DNA of 64,000 nt from G963662675 sp963662675 (GTDB lineage Bacteria; Bacteroidota; Bacteroidia; Bacteroidales; Prolixibacteraceae), in the NCBI GenBank assembly GCA_963662675.2, contig CAXXHP010000004.1, forward strand, positions 992,001 to 1,056,000, in the 5' to 3' direction. The notes under the pieces were generated by a model that saw only the letters and a program-made list of their open reading frames with translations, was not told the DNA's origin and did not search any database. A program made the position numbers and the translations under genes. Every line of letters starts with the position of its first letter. Position 1 is the stretch's first letter. Below are positions 44,057-53,020 of this stretch, in pieces.

Positions 44057-45070
44057 TTAATCAATATTTTTCTTTGTTATTTCCCACTTTGGATTATCAA
44101 GTAAACCACAAGGATTACCTGTAAATACTTTCGCCGACTTGCTATCATTCTTAAGTTGCCAGTTTAACCAGGCAACAGAAGCCACTGCAAAGTCACCTCC
44201 ATTGTCTTCCAGATAAGTTGCAGGGTAGTGACCATAGCCAAAGGCGTTTTCTGCTTTAACATCCGAGAAGTCATAGCTTGCAACTACGACAGGAACACTG
44301 TTTATATAAGTGAAATCATCATTGGCGTTTGTTGTAGCCATATCTGTTTCGCCACCTACGAAATAGGCAATTGAAGGCTTCATGGTTTCCAGATACGATT
44401 TTGGGGTTGATGGCAATGCTCCCACGGGAGGAGCTCCTTCGCGTGATGTTTCCGGAGCTGCTTCTAGTATTCCGCTATTCAGCATAACAACAGTAGTTAC
44501 TCTTTCGTCTTTTGATGCTCCAATGGCCATTAAACCACCACATGACTGCCCCATTACTGCCACATTTTCAGTATCAATTCTTCCATAAAAGATACTGTTG
44601 TCATCAAAGTTTACTTGCGTCGCCCAGTCAATGCCATCAATAAGAAGTTGTGGGTCTGATGCCTGGCTGTCTGTTTGAGATACTCCAAATAAGGCATTCT
44701 TAATAGGGCCAACGGCAATAACCAGATAACCATGTGAAGCAATTTCTGTCAGGAAATTTCGAACCTCCATTGAGCCATTCCTGCAACCCCCATTACCATA
44801 AACAACGACAGGTAATTTTGCCTTTGTTCCGAAAGGGCTTAAATCCTTTGGCATATAAAGCGTATGAGAGGGAACTGTGGCATCTGTAGTCATTATTGCA
44901 GGATATTCTCCCAGACCTGCATTTCCTATTGTTATAGCAGCAGTGTTGACTGCGCCATTTTGAGAAGAAACGTCAAAAACAAGGTTTCCGGTTAGATCAT
45001 ATTTGTCCTGTGCAAGCAAGCTAACTTGAAGCCCCATGACGATTAGAATTAATAAATAGATTTTTTTCAT
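44057..45070 (-). CDS. Exported alpha/beta hydrolase with GxSCGG elbow (copy 1)
   Basis: A 337-residue protein (signal MKKIYLLILIVMGLQVSLLAQ). Ser176 lies in AVMGQSCGGLM, with a conserved VVYGNGGCRNGS loop near residue 90, and a late His in FGYGHYPAT. It resembles the gene at 46846-47820 throughout, including NGGC, GxSCGG, PVVxxSY-like and WLDWQL/WLNWQL ends. The two are probably ancient paralogues. Fold is that of chlorophyllase/dienelactone-type hydrolases. Substrate unknown; a locus ester is likely. Confidence 0.75.
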   Translation of the reverse strand: MKKIYLLILIVMGLQVSLLAQDKYDLTGNLVFDVSSQNGAVNTAAITIGNAGLGEYPAIMTTDATVPSHTLYMPKDLSPFGTKAKLPVVVYGNGGCRNGSMEVRNFLTEIASHGYLVIAVGPIKNALFGVSQTDSQASDPQLLIDGIDWATQVNFDDNSIFYGRIDTENVAVMGQSCGGLMAIGASKDERVTTVVMLNSGILEAAPETSREGAPPVGALPSTPKSYLETMKPSIAYFVGGETDMATTNANDDFTYINSVPVVVASYDFSDVKAENAFGYGHYPATYLEDNGGDFAVASVAWLNWQLKNDSKSAKVFTGNPCGLLDNPKWEITKKNID

Positions 45071-45091
45071 AATTATTGATGTTGGTTTGTA

Positions 45092-46696
45092 TTAATGTTT
45101 GTTCAATATTTTTCTCACATTACCGGCCGGGTCGTTTACTGCTTTGCATTCAGTATCGAAAATCATTGTAGCCCTGTTGTCTAGATCATATTTTTCCCAG
45201 TTTGGTAGCTCTTTATGATTGGGATTACCCGTGTGAGCAAAAGATGTCCATGCTCTTGACATTATCCCAGCAAGGGCAATTGTGTCATCACTTACAGGAA
45301 CACCCGGCACTATTGGACTTTCAGGATTATTGAACACAAATGAAATTTCCATGGAATGCCCTGATTTTGGGATTGAATTACCTTCCTGTAAAATTCCGTA
45401 GTTGAAAAGGTACATGTAAACAGGCGCTTTCTGCTGGTATTTTCTTTCCGCGATCTTTATTGAATTCATTCTCATCATCAGGTCAGCAGAATAAATGCTA
45501 TAAACATCAACTAAGGGGTAGTCGGGATAATCTTTTAGATAAGCTGCAAGGAGCGGATCAGTATCGCTGCCATGTTGAGCACGGATGTTTTCAATAATAG
45601 CATCTCCGTCTGTTAGAGGTACTGCAAATTCATCTTTGTTTGTGCCAATAATTAACGGTATGTCTACACACGTTTCAGCGGCATCAGGTTCAAACGGATT
45701 TCGGGTTAATGAAACATTGTCAACTACCGGGGCGAAATTGAATGTTAATCCTTTTGATGGATCTTCCGTATTGAGAACACTTTGGCTTTTTTCAACCAAA
45801 GCCATCGGATCAGCTTTCAATAGTGCATCAATGTCTCCTCGCTCAATCCCAAGATTGTCAAAAAGAGCATTGGTTGTACTAATGGCTTCTTCTTTTGTAA
45901 GTCCTTTCAAGAAAGCTCCGCTTTGCATAATTGCCTTATGGAACAATCCTTTAGCTGAAGGCATTGCCATTAGAGTAGCAACTTTTCCACCACCACCTGA
46001 TTGTCCGAAAATTGTGACATTATCAGGATCACCACCAAATTCAGCAATGTTATCTTTCACCCATTCTAAAGCAGCTACGATATCGAGCATTCCCACATTT
46101 GCAGAGGCTTCGTATTTTTTATCGATATGCCCAAGGTATAAGAAGCCTAAAGGCCCAAGGCGGTGAGTTACATTAACTACTACCACATTACCATTAACAG
46201 CCATGTTGTAACCATCAAAAACACTTCCGGAACCTGATCCAGCCGTGAAACCACCTCCATGGCACCAGAACATGACAGGCAACTTTTTTCCTGTTTTAAC
46301 AGACGGTGCCCATATATTTATCGACTGGCAGTTTTCATCCATTTCATTAGCTCTTCCTTCATCCAGTTTCATTTGTTTTAATGCTTCCGGAGGAAGGTTC
46401 ATGGGGAGTTGATAACTTTTAGGTCCCCAACCAGTTGCTTCGTATATACCCTTCCATTTTTTTAATGGTCTAGGAGAAAGGAAGCGGTTTTTACCATCCG
46501 AATTTCCGGCATAAGGTACACCTTTGAAAATGCCAACCTGATTAATCAGGTTTCCTTTTAGCTTCCCATATTTTGTTTTAACGATTAATTCTTCTTCCGT
46601 TGCATTGTTCGCAAAAACCGGGTTTGACAGGTTAAGTCCAAATCCAACGGAGCTTAATCCTACTATTTTTATAAAATCACGACGATAAAAATTCAT
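45092..46696 (-). CDS. Carboxylesterase type B, Tat-exported
   Basis: A 534-residue enzyme. NFYRRDFIKIVGLSSVGFG is a twin-arginine signal, unlike the Sec signals of its neighbours. The family block ENCQSINIWAP is followed by WCHGGGF, Ser233 in IFGQSGGGG, the Glu in IGTNKDEF and the His in PKSGHSMEISFVF, a complete Ser-Glu-His triad. The family cuts many carboxylic esters. It lies between the two GxSCGG genes. Confidence 0.9.
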   Translation of the reverse strand: MNFYRRDFIKIVGLSSVGFGLNLSNPVFANNATEEELIVKTKYGKLKGNLINQVGIFKGVPYAGNSDGKNRFLSPRPLKKWKGIYEATGWGPKSYQLPMNLPPEALKQMKLDEGRANEMDENCQSINIWAPSVKTGKKLPVMFWCHGGGFTAGSGSGSVFDGYNMAVNGNVVVVNVTHRLGPLGFLYLGHIDKKYEASANVGMLDIVAALEWVKDNIAEFGGDPDNVTIFGQSGGGGKVATLMAMPSAKGLFHKAIMQSGAFLKGLTKEEAISTTNALFDNLGIERGDIDALLKADPMALVEKSQSVLNTEDPSKGLTFNFAPVVDNVSLTRNPFEPDAAETCVDIPLIIGTNKDEFAVPLTDGDAIIENIRAQHGSDTDPLLAAYLKDYPDYPLVDVYSIYSADLMMRMNSIKIAERKYQQKAPVYMYLFNYGILQEGNSIPKSGHSMEISFVFNNPESPIVPGVPVSDDTIALAGIMSRAWTSFAHTGNPNHKELPNWEKYDLDNRATMIFDTECKAVNDPAGNVRKILNKH

Positions 46697-46753
46697 AGTC
46701 TATTCTGATTCTTTTTTTATGCGGTTATGTTGAAGTTTTTTATTTTGAGAGAT

Positions 46754-46810
46754 GATGCCCAGAGCAACCAATGATTATGATATGAAACAGTAAACAATGC
46801 CCCGGGCATC
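46754..46810. repeat. Inverted repeat between two esterase genes
   Basis: GATGCCC (46754-46760) and GGGCATC (46804-46810) can pair across a 43-base loop, within a 149-base gap (46697-46845). A TTTTT run follows only on the plus strand, so it is not a clear terminator for the leftward transcript. Confidence 0.4.
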
Positions 46811-46845
46811 TTTTTATTTATTCTCACACTAACAAAAACTTCTAC

Positions 46846-47820
46846 CTAAAAATTTTTTGTATCAATAGTCCATTCAGGGAACTGATTTTTAGCGTAATCT
46901 TCATCAAAAAATACGGCTGATTTCCATGTCATGTCTTTTAACTGCCAATCTAACCAGGCAATCTTTACCGCAGTAGAAGAACCTCCTCCCGGTTCACCGG
47001 AAGTACCTTCGTGTCCAACCAGTGAATTGCTTGAGAAAACTACAGGGACATGATTTATTTTTTGGAAATCATCTATTGCGTTGGGATAAGCAACGTCATC
47101 TTCATTCCCAACAACATAAATAACAGGAACTTGCAACTCTTTTAAATCGTCCTTGCTGTAATTAGCTCCAGTAAGGCTGCTCATATCTGGACCACCAGAC
47201 ACTGCATCAAGGACACCACTATTCTGCATAATTACTGTTTTAATCCTTGGATCGTATGAGATTGAAATTGCCTGTAACCCTCCACATGAAGCACCTTCAG
47301 CTGCTACCTTTTGTAGATCTATTTTATTGTAATATTCACTTTCCTGTCTGGAATTTTCAATTGCAATCAAGTCTAATGCCTCAAGAAGCTGGTTTGCACT
47401 GGTTTGACTCATGGATACGTCATCCATTCCCGGCATGTCCGGTATATTTCCTTCGGGAGTATCCTCAGCCCCTGCTTCTGGAAAACCTGAGAAAGTCTTT
47501 TCGGAAAATGGACCAATAGCGATTACTACATAACCATTTGATGCTATTGTGGTTAACCCTTTTTCTTCGGTAAGTGAAGAGTTGAAGCAACCTCCATTCG
47601 CATGTAGAAGTACCGGAAGCTTTCCTTCTTTGGCTACAGCTTCCTCCAGATTTTCAGGCCTGTATATTGTGTAATCCAGGAAATTTTCATCGGACACAGC
47701 TATTGCTTTGTATTCACCAAAGCCACCATCATCAATTACTTTTGAGTTAATGGTTTGCCCATAGGTTGACAGTGACAAAACCATGACGATTATTGGAATT
47801 ATATGTTTGATTTTCTTCAT
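46846..47820 (-). CDS. Exported alpha/beta hydrolase with GxSCGG elbow (copy 2)
   Basis: A 324-residue protein (signal MKKIKHIIPIIVMVLSLSTYGQ). Ser178 lies in AAEGASCGGLQ, with the NGGC loop (residues 75-78) and a late His in SLVGHEGTSG. It matches copy 1 along its length but has an acidic, Pro-rich insertion (about 115-140). Probably a periplasmic esterase of the same locus. The gap before the next gene downstream is 149 bases, larger than the usual spacing here. Confidence 0.75.
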   Translation of the reverse strand: MKKIKHIIPIIVMVLSLSTYGQTINSKVIDDGGFGEYKAIAVSDENFLDYTIYRPENLEEAVAKEGKLPVLLHANGGCFNSSLTEEKGLTTIASNGYVVIAIGPFSEKTFSGFPEAGAEDTPEGNIPDMPGMDDVSMSQTSANQLLEALDLIAIENSRQESEYYNKIDLQKVAAEGASCGGLQAISISYDPRIKTVIMQNSGVLDAVSGGPDMSSLTGANYSKDDLKELQVPVIYVVGNEDDVAYPNAIDDFQKINHVPVVFSSNSLVGHEGTSGEPGGGSSTAVKIAWLDWQLKDMTWKSAVFFDEDYAKNQFPEWTIDTKNF

Positions 47821-47878
47821 ATTCTGTATTTTTAAAGTTTGATCGATATTTATTTGTCAGGTTTTAAAGACAATTAAT

Positions 47879-49597
47879 CTACTTGTCAAATTTCCAAGCG
47901 TGTAAATAATCTATTACAGCTTGCCCGCAAGTAACTGCTGCTCGGTCGGGCATATATCCGAAACCATGGCCTGCACCAGAAATATCGATAAATGTCCAAG
48001 GAGTATGATCGTCAAACTGTGCTGCTGATTGAAATGCGGCATCGTAAGTAATTGCGTCATCTTCATGGCCGGTAATTGCAATAACTTCACCATCAAATGA
48101 CCTTACAGCTGCATAGAATTCATCAACGTTGGCAAAATCAGTTGTTTCAAGATAAGTGCCAATCATCTGTACAGGAGGCACATTTGTGTATAAAAGGATA
48201 GCACCTTTAACGATGTTCCGGTAATATTCCTGTGAAAGTAGAAGTTGAACAGTACCTCCACCCATGCTTTGTCCGTTTATGTAGATGTTTTCTTTGTCCA
48301 CAAAGTCTTTGGTCAATGCAAAATCAAGAGCAGCCCCATGATCGGCTTCATAAGCGATAAATGACATGTTTCCAAATTCAGCATTATTTGTACTTCGGCT
48401 TCCTCCGCCATACTGGCTTGTCACGCCCCTTACGTCAACTGAGTAGCAAACATAACCTTGTGATGCAAAATACGGTCCGTAGTAGCTGTTGTAGATATCT
48501 GATGTGATATTGGCACCGTGCATCATAACGATTGTAGGATACTTTTTTGACGCATCGAAATCAGCAGGATAATAAAATCTCCCGAAAAGTTTGTCTTTTC
48601 CATCTTTTGATGGAGTCCAGCTAACAACCGAAGTAAAACCTTCACCATTAACTGTGCCTTCCATAGTATAACCTTCAGCAAGTGGGTCTGCACTTTCGTT
48701 AACTGGTGCCGTTACAACATCGGCATAAACAGAGCCTTGCATCCCCGGTTCTGCAACTTTGTTTTTGTCAACTCTTTCAATGAAGTTGATTACGCTGTGT
48801 GTGCAGATTTTTGTAGCACGATCAGCCATATAGCCAAATCCGTGACCTGCACCCGAAATATCAACGTATGTCCAGTTCTCATAATTCGTTAAGTTTTCAT
48901 ATGAGCGGGTGTGAGAGAAGTCATCATTTCCCTGGATAAATAAAGTTTCGCCAGCATAAGGGTTGTCAAGCAAAGCCTGTGAGTTTCCTCCACCTGTTTG
49001 CATATTATCTTTACCCAGGCTACCATAAAGTACCACGATTCCCCTGATTTCATCTTCCCTTTCTTTTGAAACATATTGAGCAGTAATTCCGCCCATACTT
49101 TGTCCCCACAGGTAAACATTTTCTTTTTTTACAAAATCTTTGGTGAAAACAAGATCCAATGCTGCATTACAGTCTGCAATGTATGTTTCAAGTGTTGGTT
49201 CTTTGCCAGCGTTGTTGGTGCTACGACTACCACCTCCTCCATATGAAGAAGTAACTCCCCGAACATCGTATGAATAACAAACATAACCGGCTGCGGCCAT
49301 GGTAGGGGCGTAGAAATTATCGTAAATGTCGGAAGTAATGCTTCCTCCGTGAGCCATAACAACAGTGGTGTATTCTTTTGAAGGATCGAAATCAGCTGGA
49401 TAGTAGAACCTTCCGAAAATTTGGTCTTCGCCATCGGTGCTTTTTGCGAAAGAAACCACTGAATATGCACCATTCGCAAGTTCTGTTTTATCTCCTTCTG
49501 CAGTTTGTGCATGCACTGGAGTTGAGTTAAAAACTGTTACCATGACGAATAAAATCGCCATAGGAACGACCGTGATCAATTTTTTGAATGTTTTCAT
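47879..49597 (-). CDS. Double-domain alpha/beta hydrolase
   Basis: A 572-residue exported protein (signal ending TPVHAQ) made of two similar hydrolase domains (about 40-280 and 310-570). Each has FGRFYYPADFD, an SDIY loop, a GYVCYS strand, a DVRGVTS turn and the full triad: Ser167 in WGQSMGG, Asp225 in QGNDDFS and His252 in GAGHGFG; then Ser444 in NGQSMGG, an Asp at 513 or 514 in GHEDDA and His544 in GAGHGFG. The halves share SRSTNNA. Both look active. It lies between two GH106 genes, 10 bases after the previous one. I infer an esterase of the locus; no sugar-binding module is visible. Confidence 0.85.
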   Translation of the reverse strand: MKTFKKLITVVPMAILFVMVTVFNSTPVHAQTAEGDKTELANGAYSVVSFAKSTDGEDQIFGRFYYPADFDPSKEYTTVVMAHGGSITSDIYDNFYAPTMAAAGYVCYSYDVRGVTSSYGGGGSRSTNNAGKEPTLETYIADCNAALDLVFTKDFVKKENVYLWGQSMGGITAQYVSKEREDEIRGIVVLYGSLGKDNMQTGGGNSQALLDNPYAGETLFIQGNDDFSHTRSYENLTNYENWTYVDISGAGHGFGYMADRATKICTHSVINFIERVDKNKVAEPGMQGSVYADVVTAPVNESADPLAEGYTMEGTVNGEGFTSVVSWTPSKDGKDKLFGRFYYPADFDASKKYPTIVMMHGANITSDIYNSYYGPYFASQGYVCYSVDVRGVTSQYGGGSRSTNNAEFGNMSFIAYEADHGAALDFALTKDFVDKENIYINGQSMGGGTVQLLLSQEYYRNIVKGAILLYTNVPPVQMIGTYLETTDFANVDEFYAAVRSFDGEVIAITGHEDDAITYDAAFQSAAQFDDHTPWTFIDISGAGHGFGYMPDRAAVTCGQAVIDYLHAWKFDK

Positions 49598-49607
49598 TTT
49601 TTCTGAT

Positions 49608-52600
49608 TTATTGAATAGTCGATTTTATCAACTTAACTGGTCCCATTAAACCTGAAGGAAGTAATGGACTATTGGCCTGATATTGCTGTTGGCTTGTATA
49701 AGTGATCCGTTCTGTAACATCTGGTTGTTCGTCGCCCACAACCCTGTTGACCCAAAGGTTGGTAACCTTGATCTCGATCTCGTTATCGCCTTCTTTCAGA
49801 TAGTCGGTTATGTCTGTCTTGAAAGGAACTTTCCAAACGATTCCTGCTGATTCGCCGTTAACAAATACTTCAGCCAGGTTCTTAACTTCTCCAAGATCAA
49901 TACATATTCTTGAACCATCAGCAAGCATGTCGCTACTGACGTTTATGGTATTCTTATAGGCTGCTGTGCCGGAGAAGTATTTGATACCGTCGTTATTGTT
50001 CTCGTTCCATGAAGTAAGGGTTTCGAAAGTAGCCTGTGCTGGCGCACCACGTTCAGCCTGGAATTCAATGTTCCATGGATCGCTAATTTTTGCTATTTGC
50101 TGTTCAACAGGTTGGGCAATCGTACGTGAATTTTCAGTTGCCTTGTTTTTGAACATGACGAATACTGCGTCTTCTGATTCAAGGTTCAGTTCAACAGTTG
50201 TCGTTTCACCTTTGATAGCGTAGGAAGCTGGTTTGATTTCACCCGTAACAGGATTCCAAATCTCTGCCTCCATACCGGAAACTCTAAACGTAGCTTTGAG
50301 ATTTTCTTCACGTTGATTACGGTTAACTACAAAATAGTAATCAACATCTTCAACATTTCGGTGCACATAGATAAGGCGTGTGTCTTCATATGGTTTCTCA
50401 TAGATAAAATCGGGAGTTACACTGATTTGTTTAAGTACTTCCTGAATGGAGTAACCAGCATAGACGCTTCCTTTTCCAACAGTTTTTACGTTCTTGCCAT
50501 CAGTCCATAGTTCGCTGACTAATGATTCAAATTCTGCTGGATCATCGGTAAGAGTCGGTGTTTTTGAAGGTTTGTCCCCTACAATTGTAGCACCTGCGTT
50601 AACCATCTCCCTCAACTTCCGAAGAATGGGAACTGTCAGTTTTTGGCAGTTTTGATCCAGTGCAAGAACTTTGTAGCTCATGCCGGAAGGAGTAATAATG
50701 TTTCCATTATTATCAACTGAAAGGACGTTAAGTACGATATCCGGATTTACAAAATCGTATTCGTAACCTTTTGGGACTTCTGGAAGCCTGCTTGAAAATA
50801 GTGCCGTAATGTTGTTGTCATGTCCATAGAAATAAGCTACGTCAACAATTGGATTTCCTTGTTGCAACAAGTGTGAACATCTTGTAAGATAAGTAATCCA
50901 TGGACTTGCTTGTTCTGCCCATGTTTCGTGGCGTGTGAACCATTGACCAAAAGGACCAAGGCTGAAGCCTGGGAACTTGTCGTCCAACGGTTGGTGAACA
51001 GAGGTATGAATCACGAAACGGTTCAAACCATTCGCAAGCATCTTGTCGGCTGTAGGTTTGATTGTTTCCGGTGAATAAGAATATGCGTTTCCTCCGGCTG
51101 TGAAAGATTCGGCTGCCACGAATTGTTTTCCGTAGATGTGTGATACCGATGCGGATTCCCTGATATCCGGAACGAAATCAGGATCGGTAACTCCACCAAA
51201 ACCACCATTCATCCAAGTAGCACTCATGGGAACAGTAGCTCTGCGTTTTACCTCCATGCCGTCTGCAATTAATGCTCTTCCATTTTCATGGGATTCTGTA
51301 TATCTGCCCATTCCTCTTTCACTTAATATGTCAGTCAAGGCATCGTAATGGTATTCAGCCATCATTTCTTCAAGAGTTCTCCTAAAGTCGAATAAGAAGC
51401 GGTCGCTAGCTTCTGCACTTTCAATAACATAACCTACCAATACCGGCATCCATGGAGTAATGTCGTACCCTCGCCTGATATTGAATTCTTCAATCATGTT
51501 GTCTGTCCAGTTTTGGGCACCGGATTCAAAACTGTCAGTAATCACATACTGTAAGCCTTTTTCACCCATCAAACCACCTGTTGCATCAAGATATTGGTCA
51601 AGATACTGTACCCAGTAACTTTTTATATGATCAAGATTAAGTTTATCCACTTCAAAACCTGTTGCTTCAGGAGAAGCTGGATGGTTTGTAGTTCCTAAAA
51701 GAGAATAGCCGAACCTAAGTACAATCCATTTCCCTTCGGGTGCTGTCCATGAAAGTGTACCATCGGAAGCCATTTGTGAAGTAAGATCGATGACGTTGTT
51801 TTGATCAATAGCATTCGATACTCCCAGTGTAGCAGCTAATGCAAGGTCTGTTGCTGTTGAGAAAGCAGCTTTATCTTCAAACCTGTTTACACGGGCATCT
51901 GAATAAAGAACCAGCTCCGCAACTGGTATACCTTGCGGTGCAGTAGTTCCGCCGCCACCAAACATTCCTCCCATACCTGGAAAGCTGGGTGCTGGTTGTG
52001 GCTTAGGTGTTATAATGCTGTATCTAAAATATTTACCTACTACAGGGGCAAATGTCAATGTCTTTTCGGATGCAGAGCCACCGGAAATATCAATTACTTT
52101 TGAAAAACTTCTTCCATCGCTACTTACTTCAAGTGCAGGAGAAGACGTATTTCCTCCTGAACTGGGGAATCCACCTCTGCTACTGCTGCCTCCAACAACT
52201 GTAACAGACTGTATGGTTTGTGGCTCGGAATATTCGAACTGAATCCATGAGGCTTGTCCAACTGGGGCAGAAGGAAGATTTACTGAAGTAGCAACATCTC
52301 CATCGGTAAGTTGGGATAGGGTAAACTCACCACCACTTGAAGTAACCTTTGGATTTAGCTTTCCCATTGATGTTGAATTATCATCTGCACGTACTGCAAT
52401 TACTGCGATGTCTTCATAATATTCAGGCATGGGCTCAGCTTCTTCTCCGCTAAAACCTCCTCCAGATCTTCCACCCATATTCTGGAATGTACCGTTTGTT
52501 GTAGGAGGATGGGGAAGTTTTCCTTCAAAAGCCTGGCCTCCCTCAATTCGTGTTTCTGTCCAAACGTATTTTTTCATGGCTTCTTCTGGTTTCACCCATG

Positions 52601-53015
52601 GGCCGCCGCTTTCGCTCCATCCAGGTGAACCGGCTATGGCCATTTCAAGATTTAAGGAATCGGCAAGTTCAGTAGTAAACCTGAACGCATCTTTCCAATC
52701 AGGGGTCATATAAACTAATCGGTTTTCAACAGCCTGAGGTGTTGACATATTGGCATCGAAGTTTTGAAAACCGCCAATGCCAATGCGATTCATCCATTCC
52801 AAATCAGCACGAATACCCTCTTTGGTCACATTACCGCTCATCCAGTGCCACCAAACCCGGGGCTTGGCAGTTGCAGGAGGAGTAGCAAATTCTTTTTCCA
52901 AATCACGTCCAATTTGCCCGGAATTTGACATGGAACACATTACACCCAAAAAACCTATTGAGGAAATAAGCAGTAGGTTTAATGCTTTTTTAATGAATAG
53001 TTGATTTCTTTTCAT
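49608..53015 (-). CDS. GH106-type alpha-L-rhamnosidase (copy B)
   Basis: A 1135-residue protein with a lipoprotein-like signal (FLGVMC). It has KPRVWWHWMSGNVT, GIGGFQNFD, a discoidin-like insert with a Gly/Pro-rich stretch (near 330-350, PSFPGMGGMFGGGG), the acidic blocks ITDSFESG (about 493), TESHENGRA (about 575) and AAESFTA (about 637), and the jelly-roll end. It removes terminal alpha-L-rhamnose by family knowledge. The order of blocks equals that of copies A and C, so it is probably active. It lies five bases after copy C. Confidence 0.9.
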   Translation of the reverse strand: MKRNQLFIKKALNLLLISSIGFLGVMCSMSNSGQIGRDLEKEFATPPATAKPRVWWHWMSGNVTKEGIRADLEWMNRIGIGGFQNFDANMSTPQAVENRLVYMTPDWKDAFRFTTELADSLNLEMAIAGSPGWSESGGPWVKPEEAMKKYVWTETRIEGGQAFEGKLPHPPTTNGTFQNMGGRSGGGFSGEEAEPMPEYYEDIAVIAVRADDNSTSMGKLNPKVTSSGGEFTLSQLTDGDVATSVNLPSAPVGQASWIQFEYSEPQTIQSVTVVGGSSSRGGFPSSGGNTSSPALEVSSDGRSFSKVIDISGGSASEKTLTFAPVVGKYFRYSIITPKPQPAPSFPGMGGMFGGGGTTAPQGIPVAELVLYSDARVNRFEDKAAFSTATDLALAATLGVSNAIDQNNVIDLTSQMASDGTLSWTAPEGKWIVLRFGYSLLGTTNHPASPEATGFEVDKLNLDHIKSYWVQYLDQYLDATGGLMGEKGLQYVITDSFESGAQNWTDNMIEEFNIRRGYDITPWMPVLVGYVIESAEASDRFLFDFRRTLEEMMAEYHYDALTDILSERGMGRYTESHENGRALIADGMEVKRRATVPMSATWMNGGFGGVTDPDFVPDIRESASVSHIYGKQFVAAESFTAGGNAYSYSPETIKPTADKMLANGLNRFVIHTSVHQPLDDKFPGFSLGPFGQWFTRHETWAEQASPWITYLTRCSHLLQQGNPIVDVAYFYGHDNNITALFSSRLPEVPKGYEYDFVNPDIVLNVLSVDNNGNIITPSGMSYKVLALDQNCQKLTVPILRKLREMVNAGATIVGDKPSKTPTLTDDPAEFESLVSELWTDGKNVKTVGKGSVYAGYSIQEVLKQISVTPDFIYEKPYEDTRLIYVHRNVEDVDYYFVVNRNQREENLKATFRVSGMEAEIWNPVTGEIKPASYAIKGETTTVELNLESEDAVFVMFKNKATENSRTIAQPVEQQIAKISDPWNIEFQAERGAPAQATFETLTSWNENNNDGIKYFSGTAAYKNTINVSSDMLADGSRICIDLGEVKNLAEVFVNGESAGIVWKVPFKTDITDYLKEGDNEIEIKVTNLWVNRVVGDEQPDVTERITYTSQQQYQANSPLLPSGLMGPVKLIKSTIQ

Positions 53016-53020
53016 GTTAG

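Noticed and set aside
45585..46166. A 193-codon open frame antisense to the carboxylesterase gene
   Set aside because: It lies wholly opposite a gene with complete family motifs, has no recognisable domain and is explained by codon structure of the real gene.
46754..46810. Internal terminator in the esterase operon
   Set aside because: The stem is short with a 43-base loop and the T run is on the wrong strand for the leftward genes; listed only as an inverted repeat.
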